In this document: positions 48,487-60,050 of the stretch, piece after piece | Numbering within the stretch: position 1 is the stretch's first letter | How the letters are laid out: each line of letters starts with the position of its first letter | Origin: Rhizomys pruinosus | Taxonomy: Eukaryota; Chordata; Mammalia; Rodentia; Spalacidae | NCBI GenBank assembly: GCA_009823505.1 | Contig: VZQC01009601.1 | Span: 1,734,152 to 1,798,151 of the forward strand | Reading direction: 5' to 3' | Length of the DNA: 64,000 nucleotides | The notes under the pieces: generated by a model | Seen by the model: only the letters and a program-made list of their open reading frames with translations | What the model was told of the DNA's origin: nothing | Databases searched by the model: none | Program-made: the position numbers and the translations under genes

Positions 48487-49018
48487 TGACTGGAGAGATG
48501 GGTGTGGTTATGAGCACTGACTCTCTGGCAAGGACCTGAGTTCAGTTCCCAGCACCCAATGTGGCAGCAACTGTCTGTAACTAGCTCCATTCAGGGTGTT
48601 CTGATGCCTGCTTCTGACCTCCGTGCCATGTATGACACGGATGCACAGACCACAGTGCAAGAAAGCACACATTAAAAAAGAACGATAAAACATTACAAGG
48701 GGAAAAAAGAACATCTGAACTTATTAAACATCTTGTAGCTATTTCACTGATACTCTCACATCGTACATGGAAAAGAAGAAGCCCAAGATCCCAACTGTGT
48801 ACATGCCCAAATGTTCTTTACTTAAAAAAAAGTATGTGTGTGTGAGTGGTTCTCCATGTATGCAAATGGGTTCACTTCCGCACCAAGGTAGAAGAGGGCA
48901 TGGATGCCGGACTGGAGTTAAGGACAGTTGTTGGCACCATGTGTGGTGCTGGGAACAAACCCATGTCCTCTGGAAAGAGCAGACAGTGCTCTTAAATGCG
49001 AGCCTCTCACAGCTCCTC
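48487..49018. mobile_element. Noisy copies of two B3 SINEs
   Basis: 48487-48680 (+) and 48830-49018 (-) repeat 37503-37700 and 37845-38068 with many deletions (for example ATCGTACATGGAAAAG and CCATGTATGCAAATGGG). Confidence 0.8.
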
Positions 49019-49560
49019 AGATGATTTCTAACTGAAAAGACTTTTGAGAAATCATTGAGCTTCTTGGAGTGGTATTAATTCTTCTAGTAGAATGAGATCT
49101 TTAGAGTTTGACTCTGTGAGGGAACCAGCAGACAGAAGCAATGCCTGGCACTTATGTGCTCAGTGAGCACTGTGAGAAAACACTCTGCGCCTCTCGTGTT
49201 AGCTCAGAGCAAGAAAGTGTGGCCTCTAAACTGAAGATAATGCCTTTACCCACAAACTCATAGTTTGTGATTTATTGCTACTTATTACTGATCATATGCA
49301 GCTTTAGTAAATAGTCTTTTTCCTATGTGATAATCAGTATTTTAGAAATGTACATATGGCAAAGGCTCATCACTGTAAAAGTAAAGACAAAGTCTACAAA
49401 ATTAATCTTTTTTGTATATAAATGTAAGTAAAAATTTTTCTTTTGTGTTTTTTTTTTTTATTTATTTTTTATTAAAAATTTTTATCTTTTATCCTTTGTT
49501 TTTTGATTTCTGTTAAAATGTATTAAATTTTAATGTACTTCTTTTAAAATATTTGTTTAT

Positions 49561-49647
49561 ACACACCATTCCAGAAGAAGGAGATTTTTTGAAGTTTAAC
49601 TCGAAATTTGAATCTGGGAATCTGTGCAAAGTAATTCAAATTAGAAA
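49561..49647 (+). pseudogene. Second copy of the AGTPBP1 87-bp exon, acceptor lost
   Basis: Aligned with 38627-38713. The expected GTTTAG|TTACACC reads GTTTAT|ACACACC, so the acceptor AG is gone and the first full codon becomes CAC (Tyr to His). One further change turns CGC into TGC (Arg to Cys at 49625-49627). The donor GTAAGC at 49648 is intact. It is part of the repeated block 46205-50815. Confidence 0.85.
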
Positions 49648-49695
49648 GTAAGCCAATTTAAATCTTATTTTGTATATGCACAGATAGTTTGCTAA

Positions 49696-49941
<246 letters not shown>

Positions 49942-50149
49942 TAAGAACAAGAAGCATTAACTTAAAAATATTTCAATACCTGTAGTTTTTTGAGCTGTAG
50001 CTACTTATGCAAAATATGAAATACTTTGTTGGTCACAAGAGTTACCCATGTAATGTAATGGTTGTTGTTGGTTTCATCCAATTAAATGCAACTATAGACA
50101 TTATCTTTATACCAGTAGTTCCATCAAATCCTAGAAAAATGAGATATAT

Positions 50150-50372
50150 CTTTTTTTAAAATTTTACTTTTATTTAATGTGTGCAAAGGCTTGCCTGCAT
50201 GTAAGGGCCACATGTATGTGCAGTGGCCACAGAGGCCAGAAAAAGGAGTCCCAAAATATTCCCTGAAACTGGAGTTATAGATCCCAGTCAGCCCCCATGT
50301 GGGTGGTGGGAAGTAAGCCTGGGGCCTGTGCAAGGTGGCTCTTAACCTCCAAGCCATCTGTCCAGTCCTCCA
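50150..50372 (-). mobile_element. B3-type SINE (copy of 39212-39440)
   Basis: Nearly identical to the first copy, with a short deletion in GCCTGCATGTAAGGGCC. It confirms that the block repeat continues past the exons. Confidence 0.85.
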
Positions 50373-50457
50373 AGTTTCCTTCTTTATTTAGCATGAGTTT
50401 ATTTTAGGATGTTGAAATGACTTTTTTTCCATCTATAGAATAAACCTCCCATGCTGG

Positions 50458-50818
50458 CTGTTCTAGTTTGTCTTCCATTGCTGTGACAAAACACTCTGAC
50501 CGACACCAACTTGGGGAGGAAAGGGTTTCTTCAGCTTACATCTCCTGGGTCACAGTTCATTACTTAGGGAGCCACAAGACAAGGAACTCAGGGCAGGAAC
50601 CTGGAGGCAGGAGCTGAGCACAGACCATGTTCACCAGCTTGCTTGCTTACTGGCTTGCTCTCTGCTCATGCCCAGCCTGCCTTCTTATACTGTCACTGCT
50701 CACAATCAAGACAAGACACCACAAGATGTGCCACAGGCCAATCCAATGGAGCCAATTCCCCAACCGAGGCTCCCTCAACCCAGGTGTGTCAAGTTGACAC
50801 CAAAGCTATCCACACACA
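50458..50818 (+). mobile_element. Single LTR-like repeat, cut by N 50819
   Basis: One terminal repeat of the element at 39518-41375 (TGTTCTAGTTTGTCTTCCAT ... GTGTCAAGTTGACACCAAAG). It resembles the right-hand repeat of that element more than the left. It looks like a solo LTR, but the N immediately after prevents certainty. Confidence 0.72.
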
Positions 50819-50819
50819 N
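50819..50819. other. Isolated N at a sequence join
   Basis: Joins the LTR-like repeat directly into the middle of a B3 SINE (ATGTATGAATGTACTG). No biological junction would need to fall exactly there. Confidence 0.8.
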
Positions 50820-52900
50820 ATGTATGAATGTACTGGTCTGCATGCAAGTTGTGCACCCTTGTCGTGCAATCGGCGGAGGTGCAGAAGAGGGTGTCGGATT
50901 CCCTGGAACTGTAGTTCCCTGAAATTGGAGTTTCGGAAGGTTCATCCAGCCATGCCATGTGTGTGCCTGGGGATTCGAACCCTGTCCTGTAGGTGTTTCT
51001 CTTGTTGTTTTTGTAAAAGATCGGTCGGCGCGGCTTAACAGGTTTTTTTTTTTTTTTTTTTTTTGTTTTTTTTTTTTAAAAGGGGGCCATCTTCGCCAGC
51101 CCCCGTCATAAGAATTACTTTAAAATGGCTGGGCCGTGGTGGGTGCACGCTTTCCTTCGCCCAAGTGGGGAGGCAGAGCGGTGGGATCTTTGTAAGTGTC
51201 AAGGCAGCCTGGTCTAACGAGTGAAGTTCCCAGGACTGGGGCCATACAGGGAGATCCTGATGACAAAAAGACAAAAAAAAAAAAGAATTTTATTACTTAA
51301 CTTCCTGTAGCTAAAACCAACTCAAAGCACTAGGACAGATGGCAGCCTATTTTTAAATTTCCACTCCTTCCACTTTCTCCTTTGGATGTTCTTGTGTGCA
51401 TAACACATTTTCTAAACTCACTTGGACAGAATTTGGGAAAATGCAGTCGTTCTCAGAAGAAAATGAAATTTCTGATAATGCGCTGCCCCAGAGATAATCA
51501 CATGTCAATACTGTTTTTTTTACAATTTTTATTTATTTTTTGTATGTGTTGAATGTACTGCTGCACGTAGGTTTGTGCACCCGATGCGTGCAGTGCTGCG
51601 GAGGTCAGAAGAGGGTGTATGTTCACTGGAACTGGAGTTCTCCTGGATTTGGTGTTGTACACATACGGTTGCTTAGCCGCCAGGCTGCTGGGGACGAACC
51701 AGGTCCTCTGCAAGAGCAGTCATGCTCCAACTGCTAGGCTATGTCTCAGCTCCCACATTCATACGTTTTATGCCAGTCTTTTTATAGTGCTGTGATGTTT
51801 ATGAGACACATTTCCTTTATTTAAAAAATCTGAGGCCAAAACCCAACACCCACCACCCACCACCCCCCCACCCACCCCCCACCCCCCCCCCCCCCCCCCA
51901 CCCGCCCACCAGCCTACCCACAACCACGCCACCCCGCACCACTTTTATCCCCCACCACCCAACCCCCACCGCCCGCCTCAGCGCCCAACCGCGCCCCACC
52001 CCTTTAATTACCCCCACCCCACTTTTTTTATTTTTTTTTTTTTTCTGTTCTTTTATTTATTTATTATTATTATTATTTTATATATGTGTACTGCTACGTG
52101 TAGGTTGTGCCCCATGTCATGCAGTGACACGGAGGATCAGAAGAGGACTCAGATTCCCCTGGAACGGGAGTTAAAGATGGTTCTTAGCTGCCATGTTGTG
52201 GCTGGGAATCAAAACCCGGGTCTTCTGCAAGAGCAGTAAGTGCTCTTAACCATTGAGCCATTCTCTCCACCTCAAGTAAGTCTGTATTTCAAATGTTATA
52301 TTATCAAGATTTTTACTATCATTAATCACATGAAATCCGTTTTTTAAAACTTTTTAATAAGTTTATTAAAACTTTTCATCATACATTATTGCCATAGTTT
52401 CTCAATTTTTAACATTGTACTCATATATCCTATCCATAAAATTCAGCCGTAATAGGTTTTTCTTTTTGTTGTTGTTGTTCTTTTTTGAGACAGGGCTCTC
52501 TCGCAGCCCGAAGCTGTCTGGAACGTCTCTGTAGATCAGGCTGGCCGTGAACTCACAAAGATCCACCCTGCCCTGCTCCCAAGGGCTATGGAAAAAAGGT
52601 GTGCACTCTACCATCCGCCCATTTTTCTTAAAATATTGTATTTCTTATAAATCAAGGCTTAAATATGCTATATATTGAGATATTGTATGGCAAAATTATA
52701 ATTAAATTAGCAATAAGAAAAATAAGGCGGTGCTGTTGTTGGCCAGACGCCTTTAATCCTAGCACTTGAGAGGCATAGTCAGGCACGAGATCTCTGTGAG
52801 CTCAAAGGCCTTGTGGTCTAACATTAGCGAGTTCAACAAGCTGGAGCTAGGAGGGACCCTCCGATCTAAAAAGACCAAAAAAAAAAAAAATCATAGGCAC
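50820..52900 (+). repeat. Noisy copy of 44390-46200
   Basis: Carries the same order of B3(-), B1(+), B3(-), B3(-), B1(-), B1(+) as 44390-46200, with frequent indels. It also has extra insertions at 50985-51080 (T-run) and 51838-52020 (C-rich). It continues into sequence not present after 46205, so this copy leads into the true downstream DNA at 52900. Confidence 0.87.
51838..52020. repeat. C-rich low-complexity insertion
   Basis: About 180 bp made almost only of C with A (CCCACCACCC-like), including about 20 consecutive C near 51880. It is absent from the matching place at about 45345. The minus strand would be strongly G-rich. Confidence 0.9.
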
Positions 52901-53103
52901 AAAGCAATAATAATAGAATGCTATAGTATTTTCTAACTTAAAATCTTTTTATATCTGTTTTTTTGAATAGTTTACTATATATTTTTTTGACACAGTGTCA
53001 CCATTGCCCCCAGCTTGCCTTGAACTCACCATGTTGTGACCTTGAACTCCTGGTCCTCCTGCCCCCACCTTCCAAGTGCTGAGATTAAAAGAAGGGGGCT
53101 AGG

Positions 53104-53335
53104 GGCTGGAGAGATGGCCTAGCGGTTAAGAGCGCCTACCACTCTTACAGAGGACCCGGGTTCGATCCCCAGCACCCACAAGAGAACTGTCTGAAACTCC
53201 AATTCCAGGTAAACTCCATTCCAGGGAATCCGACACCCTCTCTCTTCTGACTCCTGCGAGCAATTGCACGACATGGTGCACAGACCTGCATGCAGACACG
53301 TATGTTCATACACATACAGAAATAAAAAAAATTAA
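53104..53335 (+). mobile_element. Young-type B3 SINE
   Basis: GGGGCTGGAGAGATGGCCTA, GCGGTTAAGAGCGCC, GACCCGGGTTCGATCCCCAG, then two CTCCA-TTCCAG blocks, ending ATACACATACAGAAATAAA. Confidence 0.92.
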
Positions 53336-53356
53336 AAAAAAATATCTTAAAAGAAG

Positions 53357-53595
53357 GGGGCTGAGAGAGTGGCCTAGCAGTTGAGCACCGACTGCTCTTG
53401 CAGAGCCCGAGACACCCGACCTTAGGGACCCACATGGCGGCTGGAGAACCTCTTTAACTCCAGTTCCAGGGGAATCCGACACCCACCTTCTGACCTCCGC
53501 AGCACTGCATGACACAGGTGCACAAACCTACATCAGATAGTACATTCATACAACTAAAAAAAATGAAATAAAAATATTAAAAAAAAAAAAAAAGT
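53357..53595 (+). mobile_element. B3 SINE
   Basis: A second + strand B3 directly after the first (GGGGGCTGAGAGAGTGGCCT, GCACCGACTGCTCTTGCAGA, CTCCAGTTCCAGGGGAATCC), with a long A tail. No internal duplication. Confidence 0.9.
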
Positions 53596-53784
53596 TGTGC
53601 TGTGCCACTCATGGATGTTTATTAGGAATATTATTCACAATTCAGAAACTTCCGTTTTTAGAATTAATTTAGACTAGAAATTTCTATTTGATTATAGAAT
53701 AATTTGGGAGGAGTTTTTACATTATTTTGCTACTTGAGGTACCAACAGCACTCACATTAAAGTCACAATAAGACATGATATCCG

Positions 53785-54000
53785 GGGCTGGAGAGATGGC
53801 CTAGTGGTTAAGAACGAAGACTGCTGTTGCAGAGGACCTGGGTTCGATCCCCAGCACCCACATGGTGCCTGAGAACCATCTTTAACTCCAGTTCTGGGGG
53901 AATCCGACACCCTCTTCTGACCTCCACGGCATTGCACGACATGGGTGCACAGGTGTACATGCAGATAGTACATTCATACACATACAAAATAAACAATCCC
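53785..54000 (+). mobile_element. B3 SINE
   Basis: GGGGCTGGAGAGATGGCCTA, GTGGTTAAGAACGAAGACTG, CTTTAACTCCAGTTCTGGGG, ending CATACACATACAAAATAAA. Flanked by ATGATATCC (53774 and 54014), a likely target-site duplication. Confidence 0.92.
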
Positions 54001-54519
54001 CCCCTCCCAAAACCATGATATCCAGTGTGTCCTTTTTCAGTACCTTTCCACTTTTGGACAGTATGGTATAGTTTCCTCTTTTTAATTGAGATATGGTTTA
54101 ATAATGTATGCTTTATTTCATAAGACTTTCACAATCGGAGTGAACTGTCTGTGATAATTGCTGTTGTTGTACTGGTTTTCACATTTGGCTTTTCTTCTTT
54201 CCTGTATTGAAAACACTTTATTTTTATATAAAAACTTAGCTGCTGGTTTGTTCACTTCCTTTAAAAATTTTCTTTTATTTTGTCCTTTACCTCCCAGCAA
54301 GTTAGCATTTTTCTCACTTCTAATTTAACTTGTTTTTGTAGAGGATCAGAGCATTCATTTCAGCTTTTGAATTTGTTCTTTATTACACCTGAATTCCGTG
54401 TCCCTCCCAGATTTTGGTATTTTATGTTTTGTAGTTTTGCTTGTTTTGAGACAGGATCTTATTTAGTCCAGGCTGGCATCAAACTCTGTGTAGCTAAGAG
54501 CGACCTTGAACTCCTGATT

Positions 54520-56643
54520 CCACTGGCTATATATTTATAATTGCTAATATTTTGTAAAGATTTGTGTTTTAGGATGAGCATAGTAGTAGTGCAAGCCTGT
54601 AATCGTAGTGCACAGGAGGCTGAGGCTTGTACATTTAAGGGCAGTCTTGGGTAGCTAACATTCCAGGCCATTTGGGCTACACAAATCCAAATACTTTCAT
54701 AGAAAAAAATAGAAAGAAATTTTTCTTTTCATTTTCTGACAGGGCTGTAGTTCAGTGGGGGCTCTGGGTTTGATCCCAACTCTACAAAAAGAAGTATATT
54801 TTTACATTTATGCATATCAGTCTATACTTAACTTCTTCCATATTGTATCTCTGTTTGGATAATGATAATACTGACCTGGTACAACATGGGACAGCTTCCC
54901 TTCATCTTCTGAAAGTCCTTATGTAGAATTGATATTAATTTTGAAACATGTGGTGGACTTTTCCAGTGAAACCACCTCTACTTAGAGATTTTCTTTTGTT
55001 GGCTATCTTTTAAACTTAGAAATTCAGTTTCTTTAGTTGTCCTAGGACTGTTAGGGTTCTCTTTCATGTTGAATACGTTGTAGTAGCTAATTGGTCCATT
55101 TCTTCTAAGTTGTCATATTCTTCTATTGGTGTTTTGGTGTTTGTAAGGTCTGTGGTGGTACCCTCAGTTTCCTTTTCTGCTAATAATAATCTGCCTTTCT
55201 TCCCTTATTCTTTGTCTAGAATAGTTAACCATACGGGATTCAGGCTTTCCATCCTAGTGTTCACTGAACACCTACCTACTAGGGACGGTACTGCTCGTGC
55301 TGTTTCTGTTGTCTGGTTCCCTCCCAGAAGGAAAACCCTATTCTCCTAATTCTCATTGCAGGCATGTGTTCTATTGGCATTTTCAGAGAACCAGGTTTTT
55401 GTTGATTGGCTTTCTCTGCTGCTTTTCTCCCGAAACAATTTTTATGAAACTCTATAATGTTTGGGCAGGAGAAGTCTAAAGTATGGTCTCACTTAAGACG
55501 TGAGTTTAGTACTTTAATTGTATAAAACTAAGGGTTATTTGGCATTTGGTATGAGTCAAGCATTATACTCAGGAATTATGTCTATGGAGGATAATTACAT
55601 GAACTCAATATTAGCATTTAAAAATAGAAACTTTTTTCTTTTTTTTTGGTCTTTTTTGAGACAGGGTCTCCCTGTAGCTTTGGCTGTCCTGGAACTCACT
55701 CTGTAGACCAGCTGGCCTCGAACTCACAGAGATCTGCGTGCCTCTGCCTCCCAAGTGCTAGGATTAAAGGCGTGAGCCACCATGCCCAGCATTTATTTAT
55801 TTCTGTATGTGTGTCAATGTACTGTCTGCATGCAAGTTTGTGCACCCGTGTCGTGCAATGCTGCGGAGGTCAGAAGAGGGTGTCAGATTCCCCTGGAACT
55901 GGAGTTCTCCTGGAATTGGAGTTTCAGATGGTTCTCAGCCACCATGTGGGTGCTGGGGATCGAACCTGGGTCCTCTGTAAGAGTGGTTGGTGCTCTTAAC
56001 CGCTAGGCCAGCCCCAAACTTATTTTCTAACATTAAAAAAAACATTATAGTCAGAGGAGCAACATGTGACAAGCTACAAAAATCTCAGTGGTTGCAGTCA
56101 TTTTATTACAAAGCTTAAAAAGCTTTTAACAACTGAGGCACAAGAGTTTGTATCATCCTCTTGAGATAATTTCCTTAAGTTATTCAAACATGAATATGAT
56201 AATGCCTTTAAAGGGAATGTCCTGAAAATTAAAGCTCTTAAGAATGAAGAAGTTGTTGCAGTTGTCATTGTGTATCTGGGAAATAGAAAGCAGTGCACCC
56301 TAGCATTACTCACTTGGATGAGATAAAAGCTTTAGTCATTTACTTAACACAATAATAGGAAGAATTAGTGCGTTAATATCTGGCATATTTATAAACACTT
56401 TGAACAGAGTTTGCGAAATCTTTAATACAAGTTTTACACTAATCACTTAAAAAACAGTCTGTATATTTTGACTAAGTGTGGGGTTACACTGTTACAGACT
56501 TGTGATAGATATGTTCTTGATGTAGTTGTTTCACAGTTCTTTAATTCTTTAGATTTAGTTTTGTTTCAACAATTTATATTTTTTTTTTTATGAGTATGAT
56601 GTATAGTCTGCGGTAGGTTGTGTACCCGTGTCGTTGCAATGCA
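54520..56643 (+). repeat. Block copy of 41385-43480, ending at N 56644
   Basis: High identity through 55000-56330, including the chimeric SINE at about 55620-56030. Accuracy falls after about 56390 (GTTTGCGAAATC, CACTAATCACTT) and the copy ends inside a B3 SINE at the N. Confidence 0.9.
55620..56030 (-). mobile_element. Chimeric B3-B1 SINE (copy of locus 2)
   Basis: Same junction and flanks as 42490-42898. The right flank here reads AACTTATTTTCTAAC, matching the left target repeat of locus 2 better and supporting it as a target-site duplication. The B3 5' end is short (CTAGGCCAGCCCC), missing CATCTCTCC. Confidence 0.87.
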
Positions 56644-56644
56644 N
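56644..56644. other. Isolated N at a sequence join
   Basis: Interrupts a B3 SINE after GTTGCAATGCA and is followed by unrelated AT-rich DNA (AGTTACTTTCTTTTATTATA). Confidence 0.8.
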
Positions 56645-57109
56645 AGTTACTTTCTTTTATTATAGATCCTTTAACCTCACTTCAGAAAATAAAGCAGTTT
56701 ATAATTATTATCTATGTTTAGTATTTTATGGTGTCTAGAGCTTCTCAAAAAATCATGTAATTTTATAATCACATACAACATAAACTTTATATTACATTTA
56801 GAAGTTGTTCGACATTTCACTATTTTCATTTCATTTATGTTACTGCCACAGTTTCGTTTGTATGTTTTCCTGGAGAATGTTAAAGTAACTCATACATACT
56901 TTCCTTTGTATGAGTTATCTGTTTTATTCTATAAATGAATACTGTGCTCAGTATATAATGTTAAACAGGAACCGAAAATAACCCACTATGACAGTGGTAG
57001 ACAACGAGTACGATCATTCCTTTGATCTGTATGTTTTTGCATGTCTAGAATTGCACTTTTACCATTGATTTGTTTGCATGTACCAACTGCCTCATAATTA
57101 AAAATAAAT

Positions 57110-57242
57110 AAAATATACCAGCATGGGGCCAACATGCCTATAATCCAGCCACTTGGGAGGTCAGAGTAGTGTGGATCTCTGAGAGTTGAAGGCCAGCCTG
57201 ATCTCCCTAGCAAGTTCCAGGGCCAGTCTGGACTCAAGGGAG
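57110..57242 (+). mobile_element. Diverged B1 SINE
   Basis: CCTATAATCCAGCCACTTGG, GAAGGCCAGCCTGATCTCCC, GGACTCAAGGGAGATC on the + strand. Confidence 0.75.
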
Positions 57243-57450
57243 ATCAACATAATCTATATTCACTATAATCAATATATGAATATCAATGGAATCATATATC
57301 AATATATATCAATGTGAGGCTATAGGCAGATTAGTCGAAATAAGCATCTATATGCCATATATATATATAATGTGAATAGTATATATCCAATTATTGATTT
57401 CATGATATATATCCTATATATATATGATTATTTCCTTAATATATATATAT
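57243..57450. repeat. AT-rich ATATAT/ATCAATAT low-complexity tract
   Basis: Repeated ATCAATATATG, ATATATATATAA and similar short motifs. No unit is regular enough to be called a satellite. Confidence 0.75.
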
Positions 57451-57724
57451 GAGAATAAAGTTTGGGCATTGTTCATTTGGACAAATTATCAGACTTTAAT
57501 AGCTAATAAATTTAAACAAAAGAAAAAATACTTCTTTGAAGCTTTTTTTTTTATGCTAAATTATGTTATTATGTGTGGTGTTGGCTTGGACTTAGAAATC
57601 AGAAGACAAGTTTGACAAGTGGGCTCTTTGCTTCCACCTTAATGTGGATTCTGGGGTCTCAACTCAGGTTGTCAGGCTTTGTTGGTAAGTGCTTTATCAG
57701 TTGAGCCATCTTGCTGGCCCCCCT

Positions 57725-57955
57725 TTTTATTATTTTTAATTAGTTGTTTGTGGTTGTGTGTGTGTTGCTCTGTCTGTCTCTGTTATGTCTGGGTATGTTT
57801 ATGTGAGTACAGTGCTGCAGGGGGCTAGAAGAGCATGTTGGGTCCCCTGGAGCTACAAGTAGTTATGAGGCAACCAACACGGGTGCTAGGAACCAACCTT
57901 GAGTCCTCAGAAAGACTGTGTGTAATCTTAACTGCTACACAGTCCCTTGAAACTT
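57725..57955 (-). mobile_element. Old B3-type SINE
   Basis: TGTGGTTGTGTGTGTG, CAGGGGGCTAGAAGAGCATG, CTGGAGCTACAAGTAGTTAT, CTTAACTGCTACACAGTCCC on the minus strand. A B2/B3 5' fragment (GTTGAGCCATCTTGCTGGCC) abuts it at about 57650-57720. Confidence 0.65.
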
Positions 57956-58552
57956 TATTCTTAAACAGAGAGGGTTCAGAATAGTTCTTGTCTTTCTACA
58001 TTTGCTTAATAAGGAGCAAATAACCAAGCGTAATGGTGTGGTGGTGTGCACCTCTAATCGTAGCACTTGCTAGGCTAAGGAACGAGTGTTGCTACTTAGA
58101 GACTAGTCTGGGACATTGGGAGTGCTGTCCCTAAATAAACAGACAGGTTGATTATTTATTAAATATTAGGTAGGGTGACTCAGTATATTTACTTAGGCAA
58201 TATTAATAACATTCCTAAATATTTGGTGAGATATAATGAAGTAAAATGTTTGTATCATATATGGGAAAACCAACTTAACCAAGTCAGTGTAGTACAGTGG
58301 ACTGCAGAGGCACGTAGACTTGGGTTTCTATGTTAGTTCTGCCCCTTACTGGCCCTGTGGTCCAAAGCAAGTTCTTAACCTGTGGTATCTTGTTTCCTGG
58401 ATGTAAAAATGGTAACACTGATGTTTTCATTATAAACTGATAGGGGATTCAATGAGATGAACCCTATTAGTACAAGTGCCTATGTTAATGTACTATAGTT
58501 TAGGTAAGCAGTATGGGAATATGGGCACTAGATTGTAGTAAAAGTGCAGTAT

Positions 58553-58590
58553 GTGTGTGCACACACACATACACACACGCGCACACTTTT
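58553..58590. repeat. (CA)n microsatellite, interrupted
   Basis: GTGTGTGCACACACACATAC, then ACACACGCGCACAC, followed by a T-run. Confidence 0.9.
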
Positions 58591-59724
58591 TTTTTTTTTA
58601 TGGCGTTGCATATTGAGTCCATGGCTTTGTACATACTAAAGAGTGAGCTGTACTCTCGGATCGGTTTTTAATTTATCCTTAATTTTTCCCTTAAGTAATG
58701 AAATTCTTTACAGATTAATCTTCAATGTCAGGAAATGGTCTTCTTGTACAGCTGCAGCATCATGCCTCGATCCCAGCAGCCAGACACTCAGCACCCATTT
58801 TAAGGCATGAGCTGACCGAACTTTTGTGAACTTGCCTTTGGATTGCTAGACTGCACCTGCCTCGTCCATCAGACATTCAGTTCACATACCGCCAGACGGT
58901 TTGTCGCGGTGCCTAGTTATATGCGTAGTTCAAGCTCAGGAGCGGGGCAGTCAGATTTTCTTCCAGCGCCTGCTACGAGTGCTAGTTCCGCACTGGGGCT
59001 TATGAGGGAGCCTTGTCTCAAAAAGGACAAAAATAAAACAATACAAAAACAAAACAGAAACCCAAAACAAAAAAACCCTGTGCTTTAGATAAGGGCACAC
59101 TCTATTTTATTGAAACAGTATCTTCAGCATGAAATGAGGCAGTGAAAGTGAGACTTTATATGGGGATTATGTCCTTTCTGATTCCTAGATGTACACCGAC
59201 ACAGTCATAAACAGGTGTCATCACTTTCTCTCATTGTTTGCAATGAGATGAGCACTGTTTGCTTGATTTGTAAACAAACTTACATTCATACATTTTGAGT
59301 CAAGGGCCATGAGGGATTAAAGCCATACAACCAGCTCACAAGGGGGGCACATGGCTTGTTTACATTATGTTGCATGGCTAGGTAAAATTCATTTGTCCCG
59401 AGTCTGTTAACATGGTGAAAGTTGGTAAAAGTCATTACCACAGTAAAATCTTTGTGATTCTGTTGTACCCACATTTACTATAAAATATTCATAGAAGAAA
59501 TGGAATATTTCAAAAGCATGTTTGAGTTGATGTATAATCCAGTGCTGGGTGCCTTAGCTTCCTCAAGGCTGTGGGTTCAGTACCCAACACTATAAACCAG
59601 CAAATCTAAGTTCTTTTAATGTACCACATGAGCTATATCAGAACGATAAAGAAGTCAGTAGACCTTAGACTTAGGAGAAAAAAAAAGTCATTTTGTAAAA
59701 TTATCTTATTGTTTAAAAAATATT

Positions 59725-60050
59725 TTTTAGTTAATTTTTATGTATATGTGTGTGTGGGCCTGCGTGTACTGTGGCACACATGTAGTGATCAGAGGACAAC
59801 TTTTGTGCCTTGCCCCTCCCCTTGTTGAGGCAGAGTTACTTGGTGATTCTGCTGCAGCACCTTGTACTCCAGGCTAGCTGGCCAACAAGCTTCTGCTCCC
59901 TTCTCAGCTCCTCACCTCCCTTTGTGCTAAGGAGTCTGAGATTACATACAGATGGATGCCTGGCTTTTTATTTGGGCTCTGAGGATCATATTTCAGTTGC
60001 AGGGTTGGAGCGCTTCTACCTTCTGAGCTGTCTTGTCAGCCCTCTGGTTA
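59725..60050 (-). mobile_element. Old rodent SINE remnants
   Basis: TGTGTGTGTGGGCCTGCGTG, GATCAGAGGACAACTTTTGT, GCGCTTCTACCTTCTGAGCT, GTCTTGTCAGCCCTC: order typical of a minus-strand B2/B3-like SINE, strongly diverged and interrupted. Confidence 0.5.
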
